Assembly (NCBI GenBank): GCA_003612405.1
Contig: RAYR01000012.1
Coordinates: 114,398 to 178,397, forward strand
Length of the DNA stretch: 64,000 nucleotides
Reading direction: 5' to 3'
Source: a bacterium 0.1xD8-71
GTDB lineage: Bacteria; Bacillota; Clostridia; Lachnospirales; Lachnospiraceae
Shown: in pieces, positions 1 through 7,468 of the stretch
Numbering within the stretch: position 1 is the first letter of the stretch
Layout of the letters: every line of letters begins with the position of its first letter
Translations under genes and position numbers: made by a program
The notes under the pieces: model-generated
What the model was told of the DNA's origin: nothing
Database searches by the model: none
Seen by the model: the letters and a program-made list of their open reading frames with translations, nothing else

Positions 1-1764
1 GCGGGGGAAGTCAGCAAGGATATCACGAAGCGTTTCCTGCTGCCGCCGGATATCGTGGAGGCTCATGAACAGGGAATTATTCATTTTCATGATGCGGATT
101 ATTTTGCCCAGCATATGCACAACTGCTGTCTGGTCAATCTGGAGGATATGTTACAGAACGGTACGGTGATCAGTGAGACCATGATAGACAGGCCCAAGAG
201 TTTCTCTACGGCCTGTAATGTGGCAACACAGAGCATTGCACAGATTGCCAGCTGTCAGTATGGCGGACAGAGTATTTCGCTTGCCCATCTGGCACCTTTT
301 GTCAATGTAAGCCGTGAGAAGCTGCGCAGGAAAGTGCGGGCGGAAATTGAGGAAATGCAGGTTGACGCTACGGACGAGCAGATCAATGCCATTGCGGAGC
401 GGCGTGTGAAGGATGAGATCAGACAGGGTGTGCAGATTATCCAGTATCAGGTGATCACACTGATGACCACCAATGGACAGGCGCCGTTTATTACCGTATT
501 TATGTATATTGATGAGGTGCCGGAAGGACAGCTTCGGGATGATCTGGCGATGATCATAGAGGAGATGTTAAACCAGCGCATCCAGGGTGTCAAGAATGAA
601 AAAGGCGTCTATATTACACCGGCTTTCCCCAAGCTGATCTATGTCCTGGAGGAAGACAATATCCATGAGGACAGTAAGTACTGGTATCTGACGAAACTGG
701 CGGCAAAGTGTACGTCCAAGCGGATGGTGCCTGACTATATATCCGAGAAGATCATGAAACAGTTAAAGGATGGCAACTGTTATACCTGTATGGGGTGCAG
801 ATCTTTTCTTACGGTTTATCATGACGAGGATGACAATCCGAAATTTTACGGCAGATTCAATCAGGGTGTGGTGACCTTAAATCTGGTAGATGTGGCCTGT
901 TCTTCCGGCAGAAATATGGAGAAATTCTGGAAGATTCTCGATGAGCGTTTGGAATTGTGCAGGCGGGCGCTGATGGCCCGGCATAACCGTCTGAAAGGCA
1001 CTTTGTCCGATGTGGCGCCGATACTGTGGCAGAACGGTGCGCTCGCCAGGTTGAAGAAGGGAGAGAAGATAGACAAACTTCTCTATAATGGGTATTCCAC
1101 CATTTCCCTCGGTTATGCAGGATTATGTGAGTGTACAAAGTATATGACCGGCAAGAGCCATACAGATCCGGAGGCAACACCTTTTGCCTTAAAGGTCATG
1201 CAGTACCTGAATAATGCCTGCAAGGAATGGCGGGAAGAGACCAATATTGATTTCAGTCTTTATGGCACACCGTTAGAGTCTACTACCTATAAATTCGCCA
1301 AATGTTTACAGAAACGTTTCGGCGTGATTGAGGGCGTGACAGACCGCAATTATATCACCAACAGTTATCATGTGCATGTGACGGAAGATATCAACGCCTT
1401 TGAAAAGCTGAAGTTTGAGGCACAGTTCCAGGAACTTTCTCCCGGCGGCGCGATCAGCTATGTGGAAGTGCCCAATATGGAAAATAATCTGGATGCGGTC
1501 CTGTCAGTCATGCAGTATATTTATGATAACATCATGTATGCGGAGCTGAATACGAAGAGTGATTACTGTCAGGCCTGTGATTATCATGGGGAGATTGAGA
1601 TTGTTACGGATAAGGATGGTAAACTGGTATGGAAGTGTCCTAATTGCGGGAATACCGATCAGGATAAGATGAATGTGGCCAGACGAACCTGTGGTTATAT
1701 TGGAACCCAGTTCTGGAACCAGGGACGTACCCAGGAGATTAAGGAGCGGGTATTGCATCTATGA
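1..1764 (+). CDS. nrdD: Anaerobic ribonucleoside-triphosphate reductase, copy 1 (5-prime truncated by window)
   Basis: Class III ribonucleotide reductase large subunit, which reduces ribonucleotides to deoxyribonucleotides anaerobically with a glycyl radical. The frame is open from base 1, so the N-terminus (including any ATP-cone) lies outside the window; about 587 codons are visible. Visible hallmarks are the NCC motif near the start of the visible part (MHNCCLVNLEDM), MGCRSFL in the middle, a zinc-ribbon CxxC pair (CQAC and CPNC) near the end, and the C-terminal glycyl-radical motif RRTCGYIG, with the presumed radical Gly 23 residues from the C-terminus. The stop overlaps the nrdG start by 4 bases (ATGA), so the two are translationally coupled. 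A second, divergent nrdD lies near 37.8 kb. Confidence 0.96.
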   Translation, partial: AGEVSKDITKRFLLPPDIVEAHEQGIIHFHDADYFAQHMHNCCLVNLEDMLQNGTVISETMIDRPKSFSTACNVATQSIAQIASCQYGGQSISLAHLAPFVNVSREKLRRKVRAEIEEMQVDATDEQINAIAERRVKDEIRQGVQIIQYQVITLMTTNGQAPFITVFMYIDEVPEGQLRDDLAMIIEEMLNQRIQGVKNEKGVYITPAFPKLIYVLEEDNIHEDSKYWYLTKLAAKCTSKRMVPDYISEKIMKQLKDGNCYTCMGCRSFLTVYHDEDDNPKFYGRFNQGVVTLNLVDVACSSGRNMEKFWKILDERLELCRRALMARHNRLKGTLSDVAPILWQNGALARLKKGEKIDKLLYNGYSTISLGYAGLCECTKYMTGKSHTDPEATPFALKVMQYLNNACKEWREETNIDFSLYGTPLESTTYKFAKCLQKRFGVIEGVTDRNYITNSYHVHVTEDINAFEKLKFEAQFQELSPGGAISYVEVPNMENNLDAVLSVMQYIYDNIMYAELNTKSDYCQACDYHGEIEIVTDKDGKLVWKCPNCGNTDQDKMNVARRTCGYIGTQFWNQGRTQEIKERVLHL

Positions 1765-2288
1765 ATTATGCAGAGATTAAAAACTGTGATATTGCAGATG
1801 GACCAGGGGTGCGGGTGACACTTTTTGTCAGTGGATGTACACATCACTGCGAAGGCTGTTTTAATGAGGAAACGTGGGATTTTCAGTACGGACAGCCTTT
1901 TACGGAGGCGGTACGGCAGGAAATCCTGGCGGAACTTGCGCCGGATTATATTGCGGGTCTTACGCTCCTTGGCGGTGAACCTCTGGAATATAGCAACTGG
2001 ACAGGGCTTCTGCCGTTTTTGCGGGAGGTAAAGAGAGAATATCCGGAGAAAACCATCTGGTGTTATACAGGATATCTTTTTGACAGGGATATTCTGGAAA
2101 AGTTCTGTGCCGCATGGGAGGAGATGAAAGAATTTCTGTCCTATCTTGATGTGATTGTGGATGGAGAGTTTATTCTTTCCAGGAGGAATATCAGTCTGCG
2201 GTTTCGCGGTTCGGAAAATCAGCGTATCATAGCGGTGCCGGAATCTCTTGCCAAAGGAGAAATCGTATACTGGGAGGAAGTATCATAA
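1761..2288 (+). CDS. nrdG: Anaerobic RNR-activating radical SAM protein, copy 1
   Basis: Radical SAM activase that generates the glycyl radical on NrdD using a [4Fe-4S] cluster and S-adenosylmethionine. The 175-residue protein carries the CxxxCxxC cluster motif as CTHHCEGC close to the N-terminus (about residues 26-33), followed by the GGEPL SAM-contact motif (LLGGEPLEYSNW). Length is typical of NrdG. The start ATG overlaps the nrdD stop, and a strong symmetric terminator follows 22 bases after the stop. Its partner is almost certainly the adjacent NrdD; a second NrdG at 40.0 kb accompanies the other NrdD. Confidence 0.95.
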   Translation: MNYAEIKNCDIADGPGVRVTLFVSGCTHHCEGCFNEETWDFQYGQPFTEAVRQEILAELAPDYIAGLTLLGGEPLEYSNWTGLLPFLREVKREYPEKTIWCYTGYLFDRDILEKFCAAWEEMKEFLSYLDVIVDGEFILSRRNISLRFRGSENQRIIAVPESLAKGEIVYWEEVS

Positions 2289-2310
2289 TATTGAGATGAA
2301 GTATCCTATA

Positions 2311-2340
2311 AAAACGCCTGTCAGGAATGACAGGCGTTTT
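2311..2340. terminator. Bidirectional intrinsic terminator between nrdG and a small minus-strand gene
   Basis: A perfect 13-bp inverted repeat (2311-2323 with 2328-2340, GGAA loop) has four A on one side and four T on the other. It can end transcription from nrdG on the plus strand and from the small membrane-protein gene on the minus strand. Confidence 0.9.
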
Positions 2341-2355
2341 TAAGATTACGGCATC

Positions 2356-2499
2356 TTATGAATAGAGAGACATACCGTATCTGATTTTTCTGTAAATCTT
2401 ATATACAAGAGTGCCGAAAAGAGAAACTGCAATGTAGATTGTTGACAGTCCACCTGCGGCCCCACCGATGATAATCAATATTAACAGTCCGATATTCAT
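2356..2499 (-). CDS. Small hydrophobic membrane protein, 47 aa
   Basis: A 47-residue protein that begins MNIGLLILIIIGGAAGGL. It has one long hydrophobic stretch over roughly residues 3-33, then a basic tail (KIYRKIRYGM), as in a single-pass small membrane protein with a positive cytoplasmic end. The start is supported by an AGGAG ribosome binding site lying across the stop codon of the gene upstream on the same strand (2507-2974), so the two genes look translationally coupled. It ends just before the shared terminator at 2311-2340. I do not recognise the family; it was found only by reading the intergenic region. Confidence 0.65.
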   Translation of the reverse strand: MNIGLLILIIIGGAAGGLSTIYIAVSLFGTLVYKIYRKIRYGMSLYS

Positions 2500-2506
2500 A
2501 TTTATT

Positions 2507-2974
2507 TTAATCTCCTTTTATCACAATTCTTATCATGTTGTGGAATAACAGGAGATCAGATTTTTGGCCATCCTGATGATGAATATAGTTTGCTATAATG
2601 ATGCCACAGAAACGATGGGAAGGTACCCCCTGCTCTTTCAGACGTCCGGAAGAGAAAAAGCTGCCCATAAGAAGACTGCCATAGAAAAGTGCTGCAATAA
2701 TATTTCTGACAGTGCGGGGCAGAGGTCTTATATGACGTCCTCTGGCGGCAGATACCGTTTCCTGTACGCCCAGATTCCTGGCGGATAAATACTTTTGAGA
2801 AGGGAAGGTTCTGCCAACAGGACTGATAGCAGAAGAATGGTTTACATAACAATCATCAGAAGCACAGGCAACATCAGCTATCTCTGTTGTGTAAGCCGCA
2901 GAAGAGACTACGCCCCAGAGAAGCAGAATCAGTATGTAGCATAAAGATATTTTTGGGGTATAGTTTTTCAGTGA
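2507..2974 (-). CDS. Putative secreted or membrane-anchored small protein, unknown function
   Basis: A 155-residue protein with a basic N-terminus followed by a hydrophobic segment (about residues 10-28, ending SSAAYT) that resembles a signal peptide or membrane anchor. A second hydrophobic patch lies near residues 97-110 (NIIAALFYGSLLMGS). The C-terminal part contains IANYIHHQDGQKS, which resembles an ending I recall from short hypothetical proteins of Clostridia; that is memory, not a search. The ATG at 2974 is preferred over the one at 2989 because a GGGGAT sequence precedes it. It sits behind a good sigma-A promoter (3051-3079) and is followed by the 47-aa membrane protein. Function unknown. 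Confidence 0.55.
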   Translation of the reverse strand, partial: SLKNYTPKISLCYILILLLWGVVSSAAYTTEIADVACASDDCYVNHSSAISPVGRTFPSQKYLSARNLGVQETVSAARGRHIRPLPRTVRNIIAALFYGSLLMGSFFSSGRLKEQGVPSHRFCGIIIANYIHHQDGQKSDLLLFHNMIRIVIKGD

Positions 2975-3050
2975 CATTCTTATCCCCATGCCAGGTTATC
3001 AAAACGCCGGCAGCATATTGTTATGGATTTATTTGATTTGATTGAAAAAT

Positions 3051-3079
3051 ATTATAACAGAGATTGAAAGGGAAGGCAA
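3051..3079 (-). promoter_or_regulatory. Sigma-A promoter for the small membrane-protein pair
   Basis: On the minus strand, TTGCCT (3074-3079) and TATAAT (3051-3056) are separated by exactly 17 bases. Transcription would begin near 3044, about 70 bases before the ATG at 2974. Confidence 0.7.
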
Positions 3080-3093
3080 TTCCCATTCCTGAA

Positions 3094-3125
3094 GAAACGA
3101 CAAAGCCTTAAAGCCCTGTCGTTTC
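3094..3125 (-). terminator. Stem-loop after the ABC permease gene
   Basis: A 9-bp inverted repeat (GAAACGACA at 3094-3102 with TGTCGTTTC at 3117-3125) lies 9 bases after the stop of the permease gene. It probably ends the two-gene ABC operon, although the following T-run is weak. Confidence 0.6.
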
Positions 3126-3133
3126 CTGTTTCG

Positions 3134-3955
3134 CTAGTATTTCTTGCGGTAATAGTGTTCTGCCCTTTGAATCAGCTGATAGAAAGCCATGGCAATGAGA
3201 CAGAGGATGATGATGGAAGTGATCACCATATTTAACTGGAACACCTGGGAACCGTAGATGATCAGGTATCCAAGCCCCCGTCTGGCAGCCAGGAATTCGC
3301 CGATAATAACACCCACCAGAGACAATCCGATGTTGACTTTCATATTGCTCAGGATCAGGGGAATGGAACAAGGCAGAATCACTTTGCGCAGGGCGTCTTT
3401 ACGATTGCCGCCCAGGGTGTAGATCAGCTTGCACATCTCGGGATCGGTCTGGCAAAACCCGGTGTAAAGACTGATGATGGAGCCGAAGACAGCTACAGAA
3501 ATACCGGCTACGATAATGGTGACGGTACCGGTTCCCAGCCATACGATGAGAAGGGGAGCCAGGGCGGATTTGGGGAGTGAGTTTAAGACCACCAGATAAG
3601 GTTCCAGAATCTCGGAAAGACTGCTAAAGTACCATAGAAGTGTAGCTGCTGACAGGCTTAGAAGTGTGACTAACAGAAAGCTGACAATGGTTTCTAACAG
3701 GGTGATGCCGGTATGGCTGTAAATGGAGTGGTCGGCAAACATCTGGTGCAGATATTGCAGGATGCCGGAGGGACTGCTGAAGAAAAAACTGTCGATCCAG
3801 GCAAGCCTTGCGGCCAGTTCCCAGATGCCAAGAAAGAGAAGGAACAGAAAGAATCTGCAAAAGGTAATTGTGTGGTGATGCCTGTGGTGGGCGCGCAGGA
3901 ATTCTTCCTGGCGGGCGGAGACAGGCCGGTCCGCCTCAGAGAATGGGTTCGCCAT
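3134..3955 (-). CDS. ABC transporter permease, nitrate/sulfonate/taurine (SsuC/TauC) family
   Basis: Inner-membrane subunit of a binding-protein-dependent importer. The 273-residue protein has a charged N-terminus rich in His, then about six hydrophobic segments beginning with FCRFFLFLLFLGIWELAA, and the cytoplasmic EAA-type loop seen as GEFLAARRGLGYLI near residue 220, which contacts the ATPase. It overlaps the upstream ATPase gene by 20 bases. Relatives import sulfonates, taurine, thiamine precursors or riboflavin; the substrate cannot be told because no binding-protein gene is adjacent. Confidence 0.85.
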   Translation of the reverse strand: MANPFSEADRPVSARQEEFLRAHHRHHHTITFCRFFLFLLFLGIWELAARLAWIDSFFFSSPSGILQYLHQMFADHSIYSHTGITLLETIVSFLLVTLLSLSAATLLWYFSSLSEILEPYLVVLNSLPKSALAPLLIVWLGTGTVTIIVAGISVAVFGSIISLYTGFCQTDPEMCKLIYTLGGNRKDALRKVILPCSIPLILSNMKVNIGLSLVGVIIGEFLAARRGLGYLIIYGSQVFQLNMVITSIIILCLIAMAFYQLIQRAEHYYRKKY

Positions 3956-4724
3956 CTGTCAATACCTCCCATAGTTGATTAAAATAGTCCTGATATTCTT
4001 TGGTGCTTCTGATCGCCAGCGGATCTTCACGGCTGACAGCATAGTGGATGGGCATCTCACATTTGACATAAGCCGGCCGTTTGGAGAGAACAATCACACG
4101 GTCCGCCAGTGTGATGGCTTCGGAGAGGTCATGTGTGATTAATATGGCCGTTTTGTTAGTCTTTCTGATAATGGATGCAATATCGGCGGAGACGGCAAGC
4201 CGGGTCTGGAAATCCAGAGCGCTGAAAGGTTCGTCTAAGAGGAGAAGATCAGGATGTACTGCCATGGTGCGGATCAATGCGGCTCTTTGACGCATACCGC
4301 CGGAAAGTTCCGAGGGTTTTTTGTCTTTGAAGGAATAGAGTCCATAATCCTCTAACAGCTTTAGGACATAATCGGTATTTTCCCGGGAAAGCATATGATT
4401 CAGTTCCAGACCAAGAATTACGTTCTGATAGATGGTACGCCACTCAAAGAGATGATCTTTTTGTAACATATATCCGATTTTCAGCACGGTGTCCTGGCAG
4501 TAATCATACAGGGAAAGGCCACGATATAATACGTTTCCCTCCTCGGCGTCAAGAAGCCTTGCGATGATGGAGAGCAGGGTGGATTTGCCGCAGCCGCTTG
4601 GGCCTACGACAGCCACAAACTCTCCCTCGGAAACTTGCAGATTTATGTGGGTGAGGGCAGGCGTCTCTCCTTTAAGGTTATGATAGGAATAAGAAATATC
4701 CTGCAAAGACAGTATTGGCTGCAT
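3936..4724 (-). CDS. ABC transporter ATP-binding protein, SsuB/TauB family
   Basis: Cytoplasmic ATPase of the importer. The 262 residues contain a Walker A motif (GPSGCGKST, about residue 41), the signature LSGGMRQRAA, Walker B LLLLDEPFSALD and the switch histidine in LITHDLSEA. These match the nitrate/sulfonate/bicarbonate class of importers. The ATG is preceded by AAGGAG. It is the first gene of a two-gene operon with the permease; the usual periplasmic-type binding protein is missing on both sides. Confidence 0.9.
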   Translation of the reverse strand: MQPILSLQDISYSYHNLKGETPALTHINLQVSEGEFVAVVGPSGCGKSTLLSIIARLLDAEEGNVLYRGLSLYDYCQDTVLKIGYMLQKDHLFEWRTIYQNVILGLELNHMLSRENTDYVLKLLEDYGLYSFKDKKPSELSGGMRQRAALIRTMAVHPDLLLLDEPFSALDFQTRLAVSADIASIIRKTNKTAILITHDLSEAITLADRVIVLSKRPAYVKCEMPIHYAVSREDPLAIRSTKEYQDYFNQLWEVLTDGEPIL

Positions 4725-4786
4725 AGAACAACAACTCCTTATGTTTATAAGATATTTTATGTTTTCAATTAAAATATGTGTTTTGA

Positions 4787-4815
4787 TTGAAAAGAAAAGT
4801 ATTTTGTGGTATCAT
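4787..4815 (+). promoter_or_regulatory. Sigma-A promoter of argH
   Basis: TTGAAA (4787-4792) and TATCAT (4810-4815) are spaced by 17 bases, about 30 bases before the argH ribosome binding site. The region is A/T-rich and also holds the upstream part of the divergent ABC operon. Confidence 0.6.
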
Positions 4816-4850
4816 CAAATTTAGATTTAATTATAGTGGAGGACTAGCGC

Positions 4851-6263
4851 ATGGCACAATTGTGGGGCGGCCGTTTCACCAAAGAGACGGATCAGCTTGT
4901 ATATAATTTTAATGCGTCCATCTCCTTTGATCAGAAGTTTTTCCGCCAGGACATTGAGGGCAGTATCGCACATGTGGTCATGCTGGCGAAACAGGGAATT
5001 CTGACAAAAGAGGAGAAAGATGAGATATTAAAAGGGCTTACCGGGATCCGGCAGGATGTAGAGGAAGGCAGGCTGGAGATCACGGAGGAGTACGAGGATA
5101 TTCACAGTTTTGTGGAGGCCAATCTGATTGAGCGGATCGGGGATGCGGGCAAGAAGCTGCATACCGGCAGGAGCAGAAACGATCAGGTGGCTCTTGATAT
5201 GCGGCTGTATGTGAGGCTTGAGGTTCTTCATATGGATGAGCTGGTGAAGACGCTTTTGCAGACACTTGTGTCCATTATGGAGGCGAATGTAGAGACCTAT
5301 ATGCCGGGATTCACGCATTTACAGAAGGCTCAGCCTGTGACGCTGGCGCATCATCTGGGCGCATACTTTGAAATGTTTAAAAGAGACCGTTCCAGACTGA
5401 AGGATATCTACCACCGTATGAATTACTGCCCGTTGGGGGCAGGAGCACTGGCAGGCACGACCTATCCTCTGGACAGGAATTATACAGCATCTCTTTTAGG
5501 ATTTGAGGGGCCTACCTATAACAGTATGGATTCTGTATCAGACCGGGATTATGTGATTGAGTTCCTGGCAGCACTGTCTACGATCATGATGCATTTAAGC
5601 CGTTTCTGTGAGGAAATCATACTCTGGAATTCCAACGAATATCGTTTTGTGGAGATTGATGATGCTTATGCTACGGGAAGCAGTATTATGCCCCAGAAGA
5701 AGAATCCGGATATTGCAGAGTTAGTAAGGGGCAAGACCGGACGGGTTTATGGGGCGCTCTTTTCCATTCTGACTACTATGAAGGGAATTCCCCTGGCATA
5801 TAATAAGGATATGCAGGAGGACAAGGAGCTGACTTTTGATGCCATTGATACGGCAAAGGGATGTCTGGCTCTGTTTGAAGGGATGATCCGCACCATGAAA
5901 TTCAACGCAGAGGTGATGGAGAGGAGTGCATCCATGGGCTTTACCAACGCCACTGATGCGGCTGATTACCTGGTGGGAAGAGGTGTGCCTTTCCGGGATG
6001 CCCACAGCATTGTGGGGAGACTGGTGCTTTACTGTATTGATAAAGAATGTGGTATCGAAGATCTGTCTATGGAAGAACTGAAGCAGATCAGTCCTGTTTT
6101 CGAGGAAGATATCTATGATGCAGTCAATATAAAAACCTGTGTGGAAAAGCGCCTTACCGTAGGGGCGCCGGGGCCGGAAGCCATGCGCAGGGTAATTGGG
6201 ATATACAAAGATTACCTGGCAAAAGACTGGCAGGATGAGGATGAAATCAATATTCCCAGATAA
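4851..6263 (+). CDS. argH: Argininosuccinate lyase
   Basis: Cleaves argininosuccinate to arginine and fumarate, the last step of arginine synthesis. The 470-residue length is usual for the family. The fumarase/aspartase superfamily signature is clear as GSSIMPQKKNPD near residue 280, with the catalytic serine in the flexible loop; HTGRSRNDQVA near residue 103 and TYPLDR near residue 203 are further typical segments. The start follows GGAGG. argG is not adjacent. The next gene, asd, begins 36 bases after the stop, so the two may be cotranscribed. Confidence 0.97.
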   Translation: MAQLWGGRFTKETDQLVYNFNASISFDQKFFRQDIEGSIAHVVMLAKQGILTKEEKDEILKGLTGIRQDVEEGRLEITEEYEDIHSFVEANLIERIGDAGKKLHTGRSRNDQVALDMRLYVRLEVLHMDELVKTLLQTLVSIMEANVETYMPGFTHLQKAQPVTLAHHLGAYFEMFKRDRSRLKDIYHRMNYCPLGAGALAGTTYPLDRNYTASLLGFEGPTYNSMDSVSDRDYVIEFLAALSTIMMHLSRFCEEIILWNSNEYRFVEIDDAYATGSSIMPQKKNPDIAELVRGKTGRVYGALFSILTTMKGIPLAYNKDMQEDKELTFDAIDTAKGCLALFEGMIRTMKFNAEVMERSASMGFTNATDAADYLVGRGVPFRDAHSIVGRLVLYCIDKECGIEDLSMEELKQISPVFEEDIYDAVNIKTCVEKRLTVGAPGPEAMRRVIGIYKDYLAKDWQDEDEINIPR

Positions 6264-6299
6264 TACGGGAAATGGATGAAATATGAGGAGGATGAAAAA

Positions 6300-7385
6300 A
6301 TGAGTGAGAAATTGAAAGTGGGAATTTTAGGCGGTACCGGTATGGTGGGACAGCGGTTTATTGCCCTGTTGGAGAATCATCCATGGTTTGAGGTTACAAC
6401 AATCGCGGCCAGCCCGCGGTCTGCCGGTAAGACCTACAAAGAGGCCGTGGGAGAGCGTTGGAAAATGGATACACCCATGCCGGAGGCCGTAAAGGATATT
6501 GTGGTCAAAAATGTGAACGAAGTAGAGCAGGTGGCGTCCGAAGTCGATTTTGTATTTTCGGCGGTGGATATGACCAAGGAAGAAATTAAGCAGATTGAGG
6601 AAGCTTATGCAAAGACGGAGACACCGGTAGTGTCCAATAACAGTGCGCACCGCTGGACACCGGATGTACCGATGGTGGTGCCGGAGATCAATCCGGAGCA
6701 CTTTGATGTGATTGAGGACCAGAAGAAGAGACTCGGTACAAAGCGTGGTTTTATTGCAGTAAAGCCGAACTGCTCCATTCAGAGTTATGCGCCGGTATTG
6801 ACAGCATGGAAAGAATTTGAGCCATATGAGGTGGTGGCAACTACCTATCAGGCAATTTCCGGTGCAGGCAAAACCTTTAAGGACTGGCCGGAGATGGTGG
6901 AGAATGTGATTCCCTATATCGGCGGTGAAGAAGAGAAGAGCGAGAAGGAGCCGCTGCGGATCTGGGGTAAGGTGGAGAACGGACAGATCGTGCCCGCCAC
7001 AAGCCCTGTGATTACCTGTCAGTGTATCCGTGTGCCGGTGTTGAATGGTCATACGGCGGCCGTATTTGTAAAATTCAGGAAGAATCCTACAAAGGAGCAG
7101 CTGGTGGAGAAGCTGGTCAATTTTAAGGGATTGCCGCAGGAACTGGAACTTCCCAGTGCACCGAAACAGTTTATTCAGGTGATGGAGGAAGATAACCGTC
7201 CTCAGGTGAAACTGGATGTGGATTATGAGAATGGCATGGGCATCAGCGTGGGACGTATCCGTGAGGACAGTGTCTACGACTGGAAGTTTGTGGGATTATC
7301 CCACAATACCGTCCGCGGTGCTGCGGGAGGCGCTGTACTGTGTGCAGAGACGCTGAAAGCCAAAGGATATATCACCAAAAAGTAA
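6300..7385 (+). CDS. asd: Aspartate-semialdehyde dehydrogenase
   Basis: NADPH-dependent reduction of aspartyl phosphate to aspartate semialdehyde, feeding lysine/diaminopimelate, threonine and methionine synthesis. The N-terminus has the nucleotide-binding GILGGTGMVGQRF and the active-site cysteine is in KPNCSIQSY near residue 154. The sequence pattern and 361-residue length fit the fungal/archaeal-type Asd branch. ATG 6300 is chosen over the in-frame ATG at 6276 because AGGAGG (6286-6291) lies 8 bases upstream of it and the fold begins right there. Confidence 0.95.
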   Translation: MSEKLKVGILGGTGMVGQRFIALLENHPWFEVTTIAASPRSAGKTYKEAVGERWKMDTPMPEAVKDIVVKNVNEVEQVASEVDFVFSAVDMTKEEIKQIEEAYAKTETPVVSNNSAHRWTPDVPMVVPEINPEHFDVIEDQKKRLGTKRGFIAVKPNCSIQSYAPVLTAWKEFEPYEVVATTYQAISGAGKTFKDWPEMVENVIPYIGGEEEKSEKEPLRIWGKVENGQIVPATSPVITCQCIRVPVLNGHTAAVFVKFRKNPTKEQLVEKLVNFKGLPQELELPSAPKQFIQVMEEDNRPQVKLDVDYENGMGISVGRIREDSVYDWKFVGLSHNTVRGAAGGAVLCAETLKAKGYITKK

Positions 7386-7416
7386 GAAGGGTTATAAATA
7401 CAAAAGACAGGGGAGA

Positions 7417-7447
7417 CTGCTGCCGGTAAAAAGGGTATCGGCGGCAG
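7417..7447 (+). other. Stem-loop in the leader of the EAL gene
   Basis: A 9-bp stem with one G-T wobble (7417-7425 with 7439-7447) lies in the 83-base gap between asd and the EAL gene. No T-run follows, so it is not a convincing terminator; it may affect mRNA processing or translation. Confidence 0.35.
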
Positions 7448-7468
7448 ATATAGGGGTAAGGTATAGGT

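Noticed and set aside
2564..2788. Plus-strand 74-codon frame opposite the 155-aa gene
   Set aside because: It lies wholly within the opposite-strand gene, which has a good promoter and signal-like start.
7386..7468. c-di-GMP riboswitch ahead of the EAL gene
   Set aside because: Only a single 9-bp stem is present; the conserved two-stem layout of GEMM riboswitches was not seen.
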